From Talinum fruticosum (Eukaryota; Streptophyta; Magnoliopsida; Caryophyllales; Talinaceae): a stretch of 64,000 nucleotides of DNA. Positions 12,424-23,806 of the stretch are shown here, in pieces. A program made the translations under genes and the position numbers. Every line of letters begins with the position of its first letter. The first letter of the stretch is position 1. The notes below the pieces were generated by a model. It searched no databases. It saw only the letters and a program-made list of their open reading frames with translations, and had not been told where the DNA came from. Location of the stretch: the NCBI GenBank assembly GCA_021018815.1, contig JAITYX010000007.1, forward strand, positions 682,001 to 746,000. The letters are read 5' to 3'.

Positions 12424-14017
12424 TGAAGATTTGCTCGGGGAGAGTCCGAGTCACCCTAGAGGGGGTGAATAGGGTGATGGAAGTTTTTCGTGGAAACTTT
12501 AGCTCTTTTGCCAAAAAGACACAGAGACGAGGTTCCGAGTCAATTAGTAAGGTTAGAAAATTTTGGACTCGAAATGCTATCATGAATAAATAAGCAACTT
12601 AAGACGGAGCTATAACACCTGTCTAAGTCCGGAATGAACTCGAAATATAACACTTAGAGATTACGTGGAAACCCTCCTGGGGCATAAAACCATGGACCGT
12701 GCTAATCCAAGCACTAAGTCAAATCCACTATTTTGAGTCCACAAAATATCGTGAATCGATCGATCCTGAGTTGCTCCCTTAGACAACTCTTTACAAGTTT
12801 TCCTAGACTCAGAAATTACCTTATCCGATCTAGTACTTCCTAGCTGAGATAACCCTTACGGCTAGGGACAACTAAGCCGAGTTAACCCTTACGGCTTAGT
12901 CAAGGGACTTTACAGAGAAAGTAAGAAAGTGTTTGTAACTAAGTACAAGACCTTACAAATCAGAAAATAATGAATTATAGAGTAGGAGTTGTAAGTAGAA
13001 GATTGAGAATGAATACAGAGACTTCGCTCAAGTATGTGTATTAACAATAATTCGGCAATTTTCAAGTCTTGTGAGGTGGCTTCTATTTATAGATGACCAG
13101 GCAGAGTAGCCGTTATCTTCATCTCGCTGACCGAGAGTTCTTTGTGACCGTTGACGAAGCTTTACGAGTCACTCAAAAAGTATCCGTTGTAATGTGAACG
13201 TTGGACAACGGTTTAAACTCTCTTGGAAGTCCCAAAACCACTGGCGGTGTCTTGAAAGATAAGGTGGAAACCACTGTTAAGCTTAACGTTCTAGTTTTCC
13301 AGATTTAGAAAGCAGACGACCACGACACAATCTTCTGGGACTGGAGCGAGAGAAGGTGAAAAGCCATGTCTACTCGGTGATTTGACGTTTTCAAGCCGGT
13401 TACTTTTGTACTTTGAAAAATGTATCCTCGTTTGAATAACCTACGAAAGTAAATCAATTTTGGTTCTCAAAGTATAAAATACTTTGGTCCAAGATTAGAC
13501 ACGAGATAATAAAATAATTATGATAATTAAACAACTAATTATCCGAGTCGAAATGAAATGGAATTTTCCGAGTCTAATAACCATGTAGCTCAAAATTCCA
13601 TCCGACTTAGTCTAAGAGAGGAATCAAGTTCTATGACGAATATCGAGTGAAATGACTTGATATAGACTAAGCATGAAATAGACTAAAAGTACTGACTATA
13701 ACAGAATAGAGCTTATAATCGAAGTCACATCCGAGTGAGAAAAGTCAAAATACTAGTCTATTCAACATGCGATAAGTCCGAGTGATGAGGGACTCGGAAG
13801 CGAGTGAGATAAGCATATCATTTTTCTAAGTCACTCAAGGATAAGCAAGAAATACACGAAGTAAAAGCTATATCACTTAGAGAAGATACGATATAGCTTA
13901 GAAAAGTTTCTAAGATGCGAGAGAATGCCTTGGAATCAAAACTTTATAAGTACGAGATTGTTATACCCGATTCCTTTTATACAACTCGAAAGGTATTGAG
14001 CAATGTCCGAGTCTTCA
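12424..14017 (-). repeat. Copia-R 3' LTR
   Basis: In element sense it starts TGAAGACTCGG (at 14017) and ends AAATCTTCA (at 12424). It pairs with the LTR at 21749-23344. A TATA box lies at 13084-13091 (minus strand). Confidence 0.9.
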
Positions 14018-14031
14018 ATCTCCCCCTTTTG
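14018..14031 (-). other. Copia-R polypurine tract
   Basis: On the minus strand CAAAAGGGGGAGAT directly precedes the 3' LTR start TGAAGACTC. It is equivalent to the Copia-F tract at 7717-7730. Confidence 0.75.
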
Positions 14032-14289
14032 ATGAAAGGCATTCCATACTTAGACGAAACTTTGTTAGTGAAAAGATCCGAGTCCGAATAGTTGTGCATG
14101 AAGAGAGTTGAGTAAAACGCACTTAGTGTATCGGACCATAAAGTAGAATATGCTTAATAATGAAATAATGTTAACTCGGAAAGATTTTAAACACGGAAAT
14201 CATTGAAGAGAAAGCATTAATTCATTGAACTTAAAGAGATTACATAGATTGAGAGGGAAAACTCCCCTAAACAAGACAATAAGTTTTTC

Positions 14290-16065
14290 GACTCTATTTC
14301 TCCCCCTTGCCTTTCCGCAAAAAATAACAACAAAAGAAGGGAAGAAAAGAACAAGTTGTACAACTTAGATGTTTGGACAAAAGAAAGAAGTAGAAAACTC
14401 TCGAAAGAAAAAGAATCGGCAGATCGTGGAATTGTGACATAGTGCATGGCGCCTACGAGGGAGAGGGGATTTCGAGTGGAAGCGGAGGGGTTGGAGGTAC
14501 GCCGGCGCTGGTATGATCTTGACGATGTGCTTGAGCGCGGCGGAGGGAGAACCAGTATGATCGTCGAGGGCTCGGCTCCGAGTGGCCGACCCAAAACGAG
14601 TTGATCGAGGGGTTCCTCCCTTTGAACCTCGGTAGGCTGGAGGGGCTGCTCGGTCGACCCGCCGGTGCAGCCTAGGTCTTCGACCCACCCGGATCGCTGT
14701 CTCGAGCCGAGCATCTGCTATCTAAGCTTGTGGAGCGATCGACCCTCAGCGGTTCCCACTTGCTTCTTCTTTGTGTTCCTCCCCTTGCCCGGATGGAGCT
14801 GCCTCAGCCCGCGAGCTCCTCGGCGTCTGCGCTTCTGCATCTGCAGCTTCTTCTTCTTCATCCCCGTTGTCCGAGGAGGTCGGACCTGGGCTCGAAGACA
14901 CTTCGAGACGCATCCGAGTCACTATGGCCCCGAGCCACCTTGGACCTTCTCTCTCGAGGAGCGCGACCAGCTCCTTCTGCTCCTTCACCAGCTCCCTCAT
15001 CTCAAGAACTAGAGACTACTGCTCTCGGATTTGGGATTGGGCGGTCTTTTGGTTGATATTCATATTTTGGAGGGCAAGTTTGAAAGAGCTGGAGCATGTC
15101 CTGAAAAACAGAGGACACAGAGCCGATTTTGTCCATAAAAACGGGGACAAAATAGCAGAGAGAGATTTGGAGGCATCCGAGGTTGAGGCACCAACAGGTG
15201 GAGAGGGAGAAAGAGAGGGGTTGATTTCGAATACGAGGCGGAAAAGGAGGCCTCGGCTACGAGTTATGTACCCGGACACCGAGTTCGGTTTCCGGTATCC
15301 GTACCTCGAAGTTCCTTTTGCCGACAACAACGGCAGCCTCGGACATAGCGTTTGGGTCTAAGGGGAGAGGAACTTGGAATTGTTTGAAGACAAGGGTGAG
15401 AAGAGCACCGAAAGGAAGGGAGGTGTTCTTCTTGGTTTGAAGTTGAGCTGGCACAGCTGCCATTTGCTCAATTATAGAAGGGAAGAGGTCTACTTCGTAG
15501 CCCTCAAGAATGTCAAAAGATCTTTGAGGTGCTTGGAGTTGGGGTTCTCCTTGCTAGAATGCTGAGAGAAAAAGGTTCTCATCGGCGAAAGCACGGAAGA
15601 CGTGCTTCGACTTCAACCGAGTCACTAAAAATTTTTCCGTGACTCGGGAAACTCTTTCGCGTACTTTTTAAAGAAGTCGTCGGCAACTTCGAGTAAAAGG
15701 AATGGGGTTGCTGTTCAAGAAGAGAGAGGAGACCTTGAACAGGCGGTGGAGGAGAGATGTGTTTATGCGAACAGTAATGTACCGAACCCCGGAGGTTAGA
15801 ACATTTTCGGATTAGGTGAGGTGAGTGCAGAACTCGAAACGAGTTCGGGATAGATGAACTCGCTGAAACAAAGAAAGTTGTATGCCCCGGTAGTTTGTAT
15901 GTGAGCCAACCAAGAAAATTTGGTTGTAGGAAAGAATTTGTCGTCCAGCAGCGAGGTCTTTGGGTGACAATGGGTTTGGAGGGGTTGAGCTTTCCGGAGT
16001 TTTGGTGCGAGGCTTTTTGGAGGAGGAGGAAATCGAAAGTCGGAATGGTTACCTCTCTTAGGCAT
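14290..16065 (-). pseudogene. Copia-R env-like (third) ORF, degenerate
   Basis: It reads leftward from an ATG at 16065 (MPKRGN). LDDKFFPTTKFSWL at about 15930-15970 is nearly identical to the Copia-F counterpart at 5705. The distal half encodes low-complexity Glu/Ser/Pro-rich sequence, as in Copia-F. Frames change several times and the 3' end is approximate. No clear membrane segment is visible, so the envelope function suggested for SIRE-type elements is not supported by this copy alone. Confidence 0.55.
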
Positions 16066-16301
16066 TTTGAGAAGAGGAAGGGAAGATGAAACTTTTGAGT
16101 AAGAAAAGAGAGGAAGAGGTAGATGAGATGAAACGAAAAAGAGTAGAAGAAACAGATGAGAGCAATCGAAACTTACTTGAGATGGCCTTTTACGATGCTT
16201 GAAGAGCTTCAAAGATCACTTGTTTACGTAGAAATCTTCCACGAAAAGTTTTGTTTGAGAGAGATAGAATGTAGAATACCAAGACGAAGATGAATAGACG
16301 C

Positions 16302-16309
16302 TATTTATA
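16302..16309 (-). promoter_or_regulatory. TATA-like box upstream of Copia-R env-like ORF
   Basis: TATAAATA on the minus strand, about 240 bases upstream of the env-like ATG and roughly 390 bases past the pol stop. A CT-rich tract lies further upstream. Its placement mirrors that of 5500-5507 in Copia-F. Confidence 0.45.
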
Positions 16310-16697
16310 GAAAAATACACGCCCGTCAATTATCCGTTAAGTATAACTCCGTTCGACTCGGCTTGTCCATCGATCATCGTAGACCGAGTGTGACGGTTCT
16401 CTTCTCATTGGTGAAGATTTCAGCGGTTAGAGATCTACGGCTAACGTCCGATCACAGCGCTTGAGAGAGAGAGAGAAAAGATTTTGAAAATATGTTCGAA
16501 ACTCTCCACTACTCTAGAGATGGTTTCGGAAAATTTGAAGTCCAAGTTTTCTCTACGTCCGAGTATGACTCGGAATGGTTTCGAGTGACTCGAAATAGGA
16601 AATAACTACTAACCCGAGTATCACTGAATCAACCGAGCTAATGGTTAATAAAAGGTGAAAACACATAGCACGAGAATCACGAAAAAAATCACACGAG

Positions 16698-18220
16698 TTA
16701 TGCATTTAACATACCAAGCTCATTCCGAATGAAACAAAATTGATCTTCACCAAGAGGCTTAGTAAAGATATCAGCTAATTGAAGATTAGTAGGAATGAAC
16801 TCAAGTTCAATATCACCTTTTCGAGTGGTCTCGTAGGAAGTGATATCGACCTCGATATGCTTTATCTTTGAGTGCTTGGACTGGATTCTTGGTGATGCTG
16901 ATTGCACTCGATTGTCACACTTGATTGGAACTAATTTGAAGGACAGTCCAAGATCTTTCAAGTCTTACTTTATCCATAGAATCCGAGCGCAACGAGCTCC
17001 AGCTGCTATATACTCGGCTTCAGCGGTTGATAGAGCTACTGAGTTACGTTTCTTTGAGTGCCAAGATATTAGGGATTGACCCGAAATTGGCAAGCTCCGG
17101 AAGTGCTCTTTCGATCAACTTTGTATCCAGCATAGTCCGCATCCGAGTATCCGGTGAGAGTTAGTTACGAGTCTCCGGAATACCATAGACCTAAATTACG
17201 AGTGCGTGCAAGATATCCGAATATTCTCTTCACCACGAGTGAGATGTGATTCTTTTGGATTAGCTTGAAATCTTGCGCATAAACAAACACTGAACATTAT
17301 ATCTGGCCGGCTGGAAGTAAGATATAGCAAAGATCCAATCATACCTCGATAGAGTTTTGATCTATTGCTTTACCTTTATCGTCCGAGTCGAACTTTATAC
17401 TGCTCGCTCATAGGTGTAGATGCGTGTTTTGCATCTTGAAGTTTGTATTTCTTCAGCAGCTCCTTGGTATACTTGGATTGATAGACATAGATCCCATCTT
17501 TGTCTTGTTTGATTTGTAAACCAAGGAAGAAATTGAGTTCCCCATCATACTCATTTGGAATTCTTGACTCATCAACTCGAGAAAATTCTCGGCACAGAAA
17601 TTCATTAGTAGCACCGAAGATAATATCATCAACATAGATTTGAACAATAAGGAAATCTTTCCCCTTGGTCTTTATGAAGAGAGTCTTGTCAATCTTACCT
17701 CTTTTGAAATCATTTTGAACCAAGAAATTGCTCGAGTCTTTCATACCAAGCTCGCGAAGCTTGTTTAAGACCATAGAGAGCCTTTTGAAGTTTGAAAACA
17801 TGATTTGGAAATTCTGAGTTTTCAAAACCAGGAGGCTGCTCGACATAGACTTCTTCTTCAATAAAGCCATTGAGAAAAGCACACTTAACATCCATTTGAT
17901 ACAATTTAATATGCATGCTGGATGCAAATGCCAACAGATATTCCAATAGCTTCGATTACGCGACAGGTGCAAATGTTTCCCCACAATCAATTCCTTCTTC
18001 TTGATTGTAACCTTGAGCCACAAGTCTAGCCTTGTTTCTTACTACCACTCCACCCTCATCCAGTTTGTTTTTGAAAACCCATTTGGTTCCTATAACCGGG
18101 TGGTCGAAGGTCGGTTGGTCGAGTCCGGACTTAGTTTCTTTCGAATTGATTGAGTTCCTCTTGCATGGCCTCTACCCATTCAGGTTCATTAAGGGCCTCT
18201 AGTGCATTTCTGGGTTCGAT
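16698..18220 (-). pseudogene. Copia-R reverse transcriptase and RNase H
   Basis: It reads leftward from about 18220. The RT segment [20 protein letters not shown] is at about 17840-17900. The catalytic YVDDIIFGA lies at about 17620-17650 and LNFFLGLQIKQD at about 17500-17540. RNase H follows, and pol ends with ADIFTKPLG and FIRNELGMLNA just before the stop at 16698, the usual Copia pol terminus. Several frame changes occur, for example between the RT blocks near 17570, so it is not intact as read. Confidence 0.82.
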
Positions 18221-18599
18221 TAATGAAATGAATGCAGTGAATGCACATAGATTTTGAAGAGATGAATGAGTTCTTACCCCACTTGTTGATATTAGAAATT
18301 ATGTTTTCTTGGGGATGACTAGAAGTAAACTTGAATGCTTTACCAGTTCTTTGATTCATGAGGTTTGTGGGCTGAGCCGCTTGATCTTCGAAGCTTGTTC
18401 CGAGTGATCTTCTTCATTTACTTGTTCGTTCGAGTGAGCTCTTGAGTTGCTTCATTCCGAGTTACGTCGTTCCGAGTGACTTCATTCCGAGTGGGTTGAG
18501 TCGAGTCTTGGTAGGCTCGGCTTCGTCATCATCTCTACCGAGCTTTAACTCCGAGTATGAAGACTCGCTTGGTTTCTCCTGTTCAGGCTCATCAAACAC

Positions 18600-19600
18600 A
18601 ACGTGGATGCTTTCTTCCACTTTGTTAGTTCTCTTATTGAAAATACGATAAGCTTTACTTGTGATAAGAATAACCTAGAAAAATACCTTCATCCGACCGA
18701 GCATCAAACTTGGTCGGGTGATCCTTACCATTGTTGTGAATGTAGCACTTACATCCGAATGGTCCGAAATAGGAAATATTTGGCTTCTTCCCTTTTTAGA
18801 GCTCATAAGGAGTTTTCTTCATAATGGGTCCGATGAGGCATCTATTCGAGTATAGTTGGCTGTGTTGACTACCTCTGCCCGAAATAGTAAGGTAAGTTAT
18901 GCTCAATCATCATCGTCCTTGCTATTTCTTCAAGGGTTCTGTTCTTTCTCTCTACTACTCCATTCCGTTGAGGAGTTCGGGTGCTGAGAAGTTGTGAGAG
19001 ATTCCATTTCTGTCACAAAACTCGAGAATTCCGAGTAGTCGAACTCCCTTCCATGGTCGGTTCGAATCCTCCGGATCCGAGTCCGAGACTCAACTTGGAT
19101 TTTTCGTAGAGCTTGCTTGAACTCCTTGAAGGCTTCATTTTTGTGCTTAAGAAAACACACCCACGTAAATCATGAATAATCATCAATAATAACAAATATG
19201 TAAGATTTACTTCCAAGGCTCTTAACGAGGATTTCACCACATAAGTCCATATGTAGTAACTCAAGTACTTTGGATGTGGAAATTGTCTTCGAGAGATTTG
19301 AATGAAGATCCGACTTGTTTCCCTCGGGTGCATGCTTCACAAACTTTATCTTTCTCAAAAACACGGTTAGGTAAACCCCTAACTGGACCATGAGATGCCG
19401 CTTTTTGATAGTATGCATGCTAATATGGCCTAATCTACGATGCCAAGTCCATGAGTCATCAAGAAGAGATGCTTTTAAGTAAGATAAATTCGACTCGGGT
19501 CGAAAGAGGAATGATATAAGTATTACCTGATCTCTTACCCGAAAGCTTGATCTCTTTGGTAGTGACATCATAAATGTAGCAGTTGGTCCGAGTGAATCTT
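18600..19600 (-). pseudogene. Copia-R GAG-pre-integrase and integrase
   Basis: It reads leftward. WTWHRRLGHISMHTIKK (about 19410-19460) begins the pre-integrase zinc segment. The first catalytic Asp is in LLHMDLCGEI (about 19230-19260), the second in RTDHGREF (about 19035-19065) and the Glu in VVERKNR (about 18940-18965). The PRTPQQNG motif is frameshifted: a run of three G at 18979-18981 should be four, giving a one-base deletion. The integrase tail extends to about 18600. Confidence 0.8.
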
Positions 19601-19639
19601 ACCTCTTGAACTTTATCACATAGTTGAGAGATGCTTGAG

Positions 19640-20640
19640 CAGATTATACTTTAATCCTTTGACAAGGTAGACTGGACTGACCAGATTGCTTCCTTTTCCA
19701 ATCTTGCCAATCCCCACTATCTTGCCTTTGCTGTCATCTCCAAATGTGACTTTCCTCCTTTATGTTTTTCCAACTCGGAAAAGAGTCTTGCATCTCCCGA
19801 CATGTGGCGTGAACATCCACTGTCAAGGTACCAGTATCCTTTTGATCTCTTCCGAGTGACCTGCAAAATAGAGAGAATCTAACCCTTCTCACTTCCTCTA
19901 ACGAGCCCAAGTAACATTCCTTACTTGTGGTCCTTTTCGAGGAAGAAGGTGTTTCGGAACCCAAATTTGAATAACTTTGAATTTTATCCGATTCTGAGTC
20001 CTCCTCTCGCAGAACCGAGTCCGTGTCTTTCTTTTTGAAAACCTTTCCTTTTGAAACAGGAGAAAATGGTTTCTTTTTGTAAACGAGTTCCGGGCTTAGT
20101 CCTCCCTTCATCTCTGTGAATGGGACCGTGCTCAGCTTTCCTGAACTTCTCGGTTCGGAATCCTTTTGAATAAATCTGAGTAGGAATTGGATTCCTCTTC
20201 TTTGTTGAAACCAAGACCTTCTTTTCGAAAAGAGACACATTGTGATCCTAAGAGCATGTCAAGGTTTTTCGACCTTGAGTGAATTTTAAAATCGAGGTCT
20301 TGAGACTAAGTGAGCTTCTGTCTTAGTTGCTCTTTTTCTTTCCTGAGTAGCTCAAACTCGGTCTCATTAGTTTGAGCACTAGTCTTGAGTTCTCGTGAGT
20401 GTGAGTCTCGGTTTTCCAATTCATTTTTCAAAGATTTGCTCTCGAAGAAATTGACTCAAGTTGTTCTTTGAATTGAGAAGAATCGAATTGGACTTTTCTT
20501 CCAAAGTAAAAATGTACTTAACTAAATCGACTTTGGAGAATTTGAGGAAATAATCAATTACCTCTTGAGGATTAGTTCCCTCATTGTGCGAGTCCGAGTC
20601 CGACTCTCTTTCGGCTTCCGAGTCGAGATTACCATCGGAC
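19640..20640 (-). pseudogene. Copia-R protease and gag-pro linker
   Basis: It reads leftward. An acidic Ser/Asp-rich segment (SEAERESDSDS, near 20590) follows gag, then a coiled-coil-like Lys/Glu/Gln stretch and a basic linker. The protease active-site motif YLDSGCSRHMSG is at about 19795-19830. Breaks occur near 20300 and 19640. Confidence 0.7.
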
Positions 20641-20680
20641 ACTTCGAGTCGTCCGAGTCCTCGTCATCTTCGATGAGTCC

Positions 20681-21689
20681 TCATCGCTCCATATTACCAT
20701 CATGGCCTTCTTCTTCTTTCTGTCCCTTTTTCTTTTCGGACAATCTTTGACTATGTGGTCTTTGCTTGCCACACTCAAAACATCCAGAATTCTTAGATAA
20801 AGATAACTTTGAGGGTGAAGAGTACTTACCTTTTCTGTCCCTCTTGTCTTTCTTGTAGAATTCTTCCTTTGGCCTTTTATCCCATCTTTTGTGCTTCATT
20901 ATTCTCTTGAAGCCTTTTGCAATGAATGCCATGGGATCGTCCTCTCGAGTCAAAAGAGCTCGGATTTGCTTCTTTGGATTACGAGGCTTTTAGTGCTATG
21001 TTCCTTTTGGTAATGCCTTCGACGATCCTCTTCTTCTAGATGGATTTCGTGAGTGAGAAGCTTCCCGATGAGCTCATCCGGTTTTAAGAGTGAGAGGTTA
21101 CGAGCCTCCTCTATGGCGAGTCACCTTGGGACCCCATCTTCTCTTGGGTAGACTTCGAGTATCTTTACGCACATTTCCTCGTGAGAAATCTACTTACCCA
21201 GTGATTTGAGATTGTTGGTAATCTCGAGTAAATCGAATGAACATCTAAGTGATGTTTTCTTACGGCTCCATCTTAAATAGCTCGTATTTATGAAGATACT
21301 AGCTGATCTTTGCTTGTCCGACCTGGCTAGTCCCTTCGTAAGTGTTGACAAGTGTGTCCCACACTTCTTTTGCTGAGTCGCGAGCGGACACCCGATTGTA
21401 TTCTTACGAGCTGATGGCGCACATCGGAATGTTCATTGCCTTGAAGTTCTTCCTGAACTTCTCTTCTTCGCCAGGAGTAAATTCTACCTTTGTCTTGGGA
21501 ATGATTCTGAATTCCTCGTGTCTTCATTGGAATGTAGTTTCCTTGTCGTATGATTTCCCACACATCTTCATCATGATCCATGAGGAAACATTCCATAAGT
21601 TTCTTCCAGTGCCCGAAGTTTGATCCTTTGAATTTTGGTGGTCTGCTGGAAGATCTTCCTTCGTCGAACTCTCCGTTGTTCCGAGCCAT
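20681..21689 (-). pseudogene. Copia-R gag
   Basis: It starts at an ATG at 21689 (MARNNGEFDEG), 60 bases after the 5' LTR. PPKFKGSNFGHWKKLMECFL matches the start of Copia gag (UBN2-like) proteins. A CCHC zinc knuckle (CFECGKQ...H...C) lies at about 20730-20790, but an extra base shifts the frame between the second Cys and the His. Other frame changes occur near 21560 and 21000. Confidence 0.75.
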
Positions 21690-21734
21690 TTGATCTTCAG
21701 ACCTTTCGATGGTTAGATCCTTTACGAAAGGCTA

Positions 21735-21746
21735 GGCTCGATACCA
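21735..21746 (-). other. Copia-R primer-binding site
   Basis: On the minus strand TGGTATCGAGCC begins two bases after the 5' LTR. It is one base short of TGGTATCAGAGCC, the standard plant Copia site complementary to initiator tRNA-Met; the missing A could be decay or an assembly error. Confidence 0.7.
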
Positions 21747-21748
21747 AC

Positions 21749-23344
21749 TAGAGGTTTGCTCGGGGAGAGTCCGAGTCACCCTAGAGGGGGTGAATAGGGT
21801 GATGGAAGTTTTTCGTGGAAACTTTAGCTCTTTTGCCAAAGAAGAGACAGAGACAGGTTACGAGTCAATCAGCGAGGTCGAAAAGTTTGGACTCGGAAAT
21901 GCTATCACGAATAAATAAGCAAGTTAAGCGGGAGCTATAACACTTGTCTAAGTCCGGAATGAACTCGGAAAGATAACACTTAGAGATTACGTGGAAACCC
22001 TCCCGGGGCATAAAACCATGGACTGTGCTAATCCAAGCACGAAGTCAAATCCACTATTTTGAGTCCACAAAATATCGTGAGCCGACCGATCTCGAGTTGC
22101 TCCCTTAGACAACTCTTTACAAGTTTTCCTAGACTCGAAATTACCTTATCCGATCTAGTACTTCCTAGCTAAGATAACCCTTACAGCTAGGGACAACTAA
22201 GCTGAGTTAACCCTTACGGCTTAGTCAAGGGACCTTACAGAGAAAGTAAGAAAGTGTTTGTAACTAAGTACAAGACCTTACAACTCATAAAGTAATGAAT
22301 TACGAGTAGGAGTTGTAAGTAGAAGATTAAGAATGAATACAGAGACTTCGCTCAAGTATGTGTATTAACAATAATTTCGGCAATCTTCAAGTCTTGTGAG
22401 GTGGCTTCTATTTATAGATGACCAGGCGAGTAGCCGTTATCTTCATCTCGTCGACCGAGAGTTCTTTGTGACCGTCGACGAAGCTTTCCGAGTCACTCGG
22501 AAAGTATCCGTTGTCATGTGAATGTTGGACAACGGTTTAAACTCTCTTGGAAGTCCCAAAACCACTCGGTGGTGTCTTGAAATATAAGGTGGAAACCACC
22601 GTTAAGCTTAGCGTTCCAGTTTTCCAGATTTAGAAACAGACGGCCACGACACAATCTTACGGGACTGGAGCGAGAGAAGGTGAAAAGCTATGTCTGCTGG
22701 TGATTTGACGTTTTGAAGCCGGTTACTTTTGAACTTTGAAAAGTGTATCCTCGTTTGAATAACCTACAAAAGTAAATCAAATTTGGTTCTCAAAGTATAA
22801 AATACTTTGGTCCAAGATTAGACACGAGATAATAAAATAATTATGATAATTAAACAACTAATTATCTAAGTCGAAACGAAATGAAATTTTCCGAGTCTAA
22901 TAACCATATAGCTCAAAATTCCATCCGACTTAGTCTAAGAGAGGAATCAAGTTATATGACGAATATCGAGTGAAATGACTTGATATAGACTAAGCATGAA
23001 ACAGGACTAAAAGTACCGACTATAACAGAATAGAGCTTATAATCGAAGTCACATCCGAGTGAGAAAAGTCGAAATACTAGTCTATTCAACATGCGATAAG
23101 TCCGAGTGATGAGGGACTCGGAATCGAGTGAGATAAGCATATCATTTTTCCGAGTCACTCAAGGATAAGCAAGAAATACACGAAGTAAAAGCTATATCAC
23201 TTAGAGAAGATACGATATAGCTTAGAAAAGTTTCTAAGATGCGAGAGAATGCCTTGGAATCAAAACTCTATAAGTACGAGATTGTTATACCCGATTCCTT
23301 TTATACAACTCGTAAAGGTATTGAGCAGATGTCTCGAGTCTTCA
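21749..23344 (-). repeat. Copia-R 5' LTR
   Basis: It is the partner of 12424-14017. In element sense it starts TGAAGACTCG at 23344 and ends CCTCTA at 21749, where the expected terminal CA has changed. A TATA box lies at 22409-22416 (minus strand). Confidence 0.9.
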
Positions 23345-23349
23345 TTCTT

Positions 23350-23442
23350 TATCTAAGTGCTTGAGCAAAAAGTGTTTAATTTTCTTCATCATCATATTCA
23401 CCCCCTTTAGGGTGACTTAGACTCTCCTAGAACAAACCTTCA
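23350..23442 (+). repeat. Copia-F 3' LTR, terminal part
   Basis: The last 93 bases of the split LTR. TTCACCCCCTTTAGGGTGAC and the terminal AACCTTCA match the end of the Copia-R LTR read on the minus strand (CACCCCCTCTAGGGTGAC). Confidence 0.8.
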
Positions 23443-23806
23443 AGGTCTAACTACAATGTATTGCTGGTGGCGATGAACGTGAATCGACAATTTGGTGCCG
23501 AATAAGAATGACATGCTTCCTTATTGACTTCGCTCTTCTATGTATGGCAAACTGGCTTTGATTTTGGGAATTGGAAATTGGGTTCAAGATTAGGATTAGG
23601 GCCAGACTTCATGGGCTTCCTATGTATCCGCTATAGCGGAAATCGAGCCTTCATAGTTCAAAACGGAATACTTATTTGGTTTTTTTTTTTTTGGAAAATA
23701 AGAATAGAAAATAGACACAAAATGGATATGAAAAGGGGAAATGCACACTTTATTGGCATCCTTGATGAGTGACAGGCCCATTGGATGATCTTCTAGGTGG
23801 ATGCTT
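23443..23806. other. Probable Gypsy-derived flank, no gene
   Basis: It lies between the end of the Copia-F LTR and the solo-LTR-like copy 2. There is a T-run at 23682-23693 and an 82-codon open frame without a domain. By position it should be the continuation of the minus-strand Gypsy element across the insertion; direct similarity is too weak for me to prove this. Confidence 0.35.

Larger units (their letters stand above)
12424..23344 (-). mobile_element. Copia-R: full-length SIRE/Maximus-like Copia element
   Basis: A structurally complete minus-strand element of 10.9 kb with two LTRs of about 1.6 kb, a primer-binding site, gag, protease, integrase, RT, RNase H, an env-like ORF and a polypurine tract. 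It is flanked by a perfect 5-bp duplication TTCTT (12419-12423 and 23345-23349) and lies inside the 3' LTR of Copia-F. The LTRs differ by scattered substitutions and small indels, so it is not very recent. The coding frames are broken in many places, some of them single-base indels in homopolymers, so part of the damage could be assembly error. Confidence 0.92.
1201..23442 (+). mobile_element. Copia-F: degenerate SIRE/Maximus-like Ty1/Copia element, interrupted
   Basis: A forward Copia element. It comprises a 5' LTR stub (1201 to about 1335), gag remnant, protease, integrase, reverse transcriptase and RNase H in Copia order, an additional env-like ORF, a polypurine tract (7717-7730) and a 3' LTR beginning TGAAGAC at 7731. 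The 3' LTR resumes at 11422 and again at 23350, and ends AACCTTCA at 23442. It is interrupted by a solo-LTR-like unit (8057-11416) and by Copia-R (12424-23344). Pol contains several stops and frameshifts, so the element is not autonomous. The bases flanking it (CAGTC left, AGGTC right) match at only 3 of 5 positions, so its own target duplication is not confirmed. Confidence 0.85.

Noticed and set aside
14665..15565. Plus-strand open frames up to 196 codons
   Set aside because: They lie antisense to the Copia-R env-like ORF, which has a clear counterpart in Copia-F; treated as shadows.
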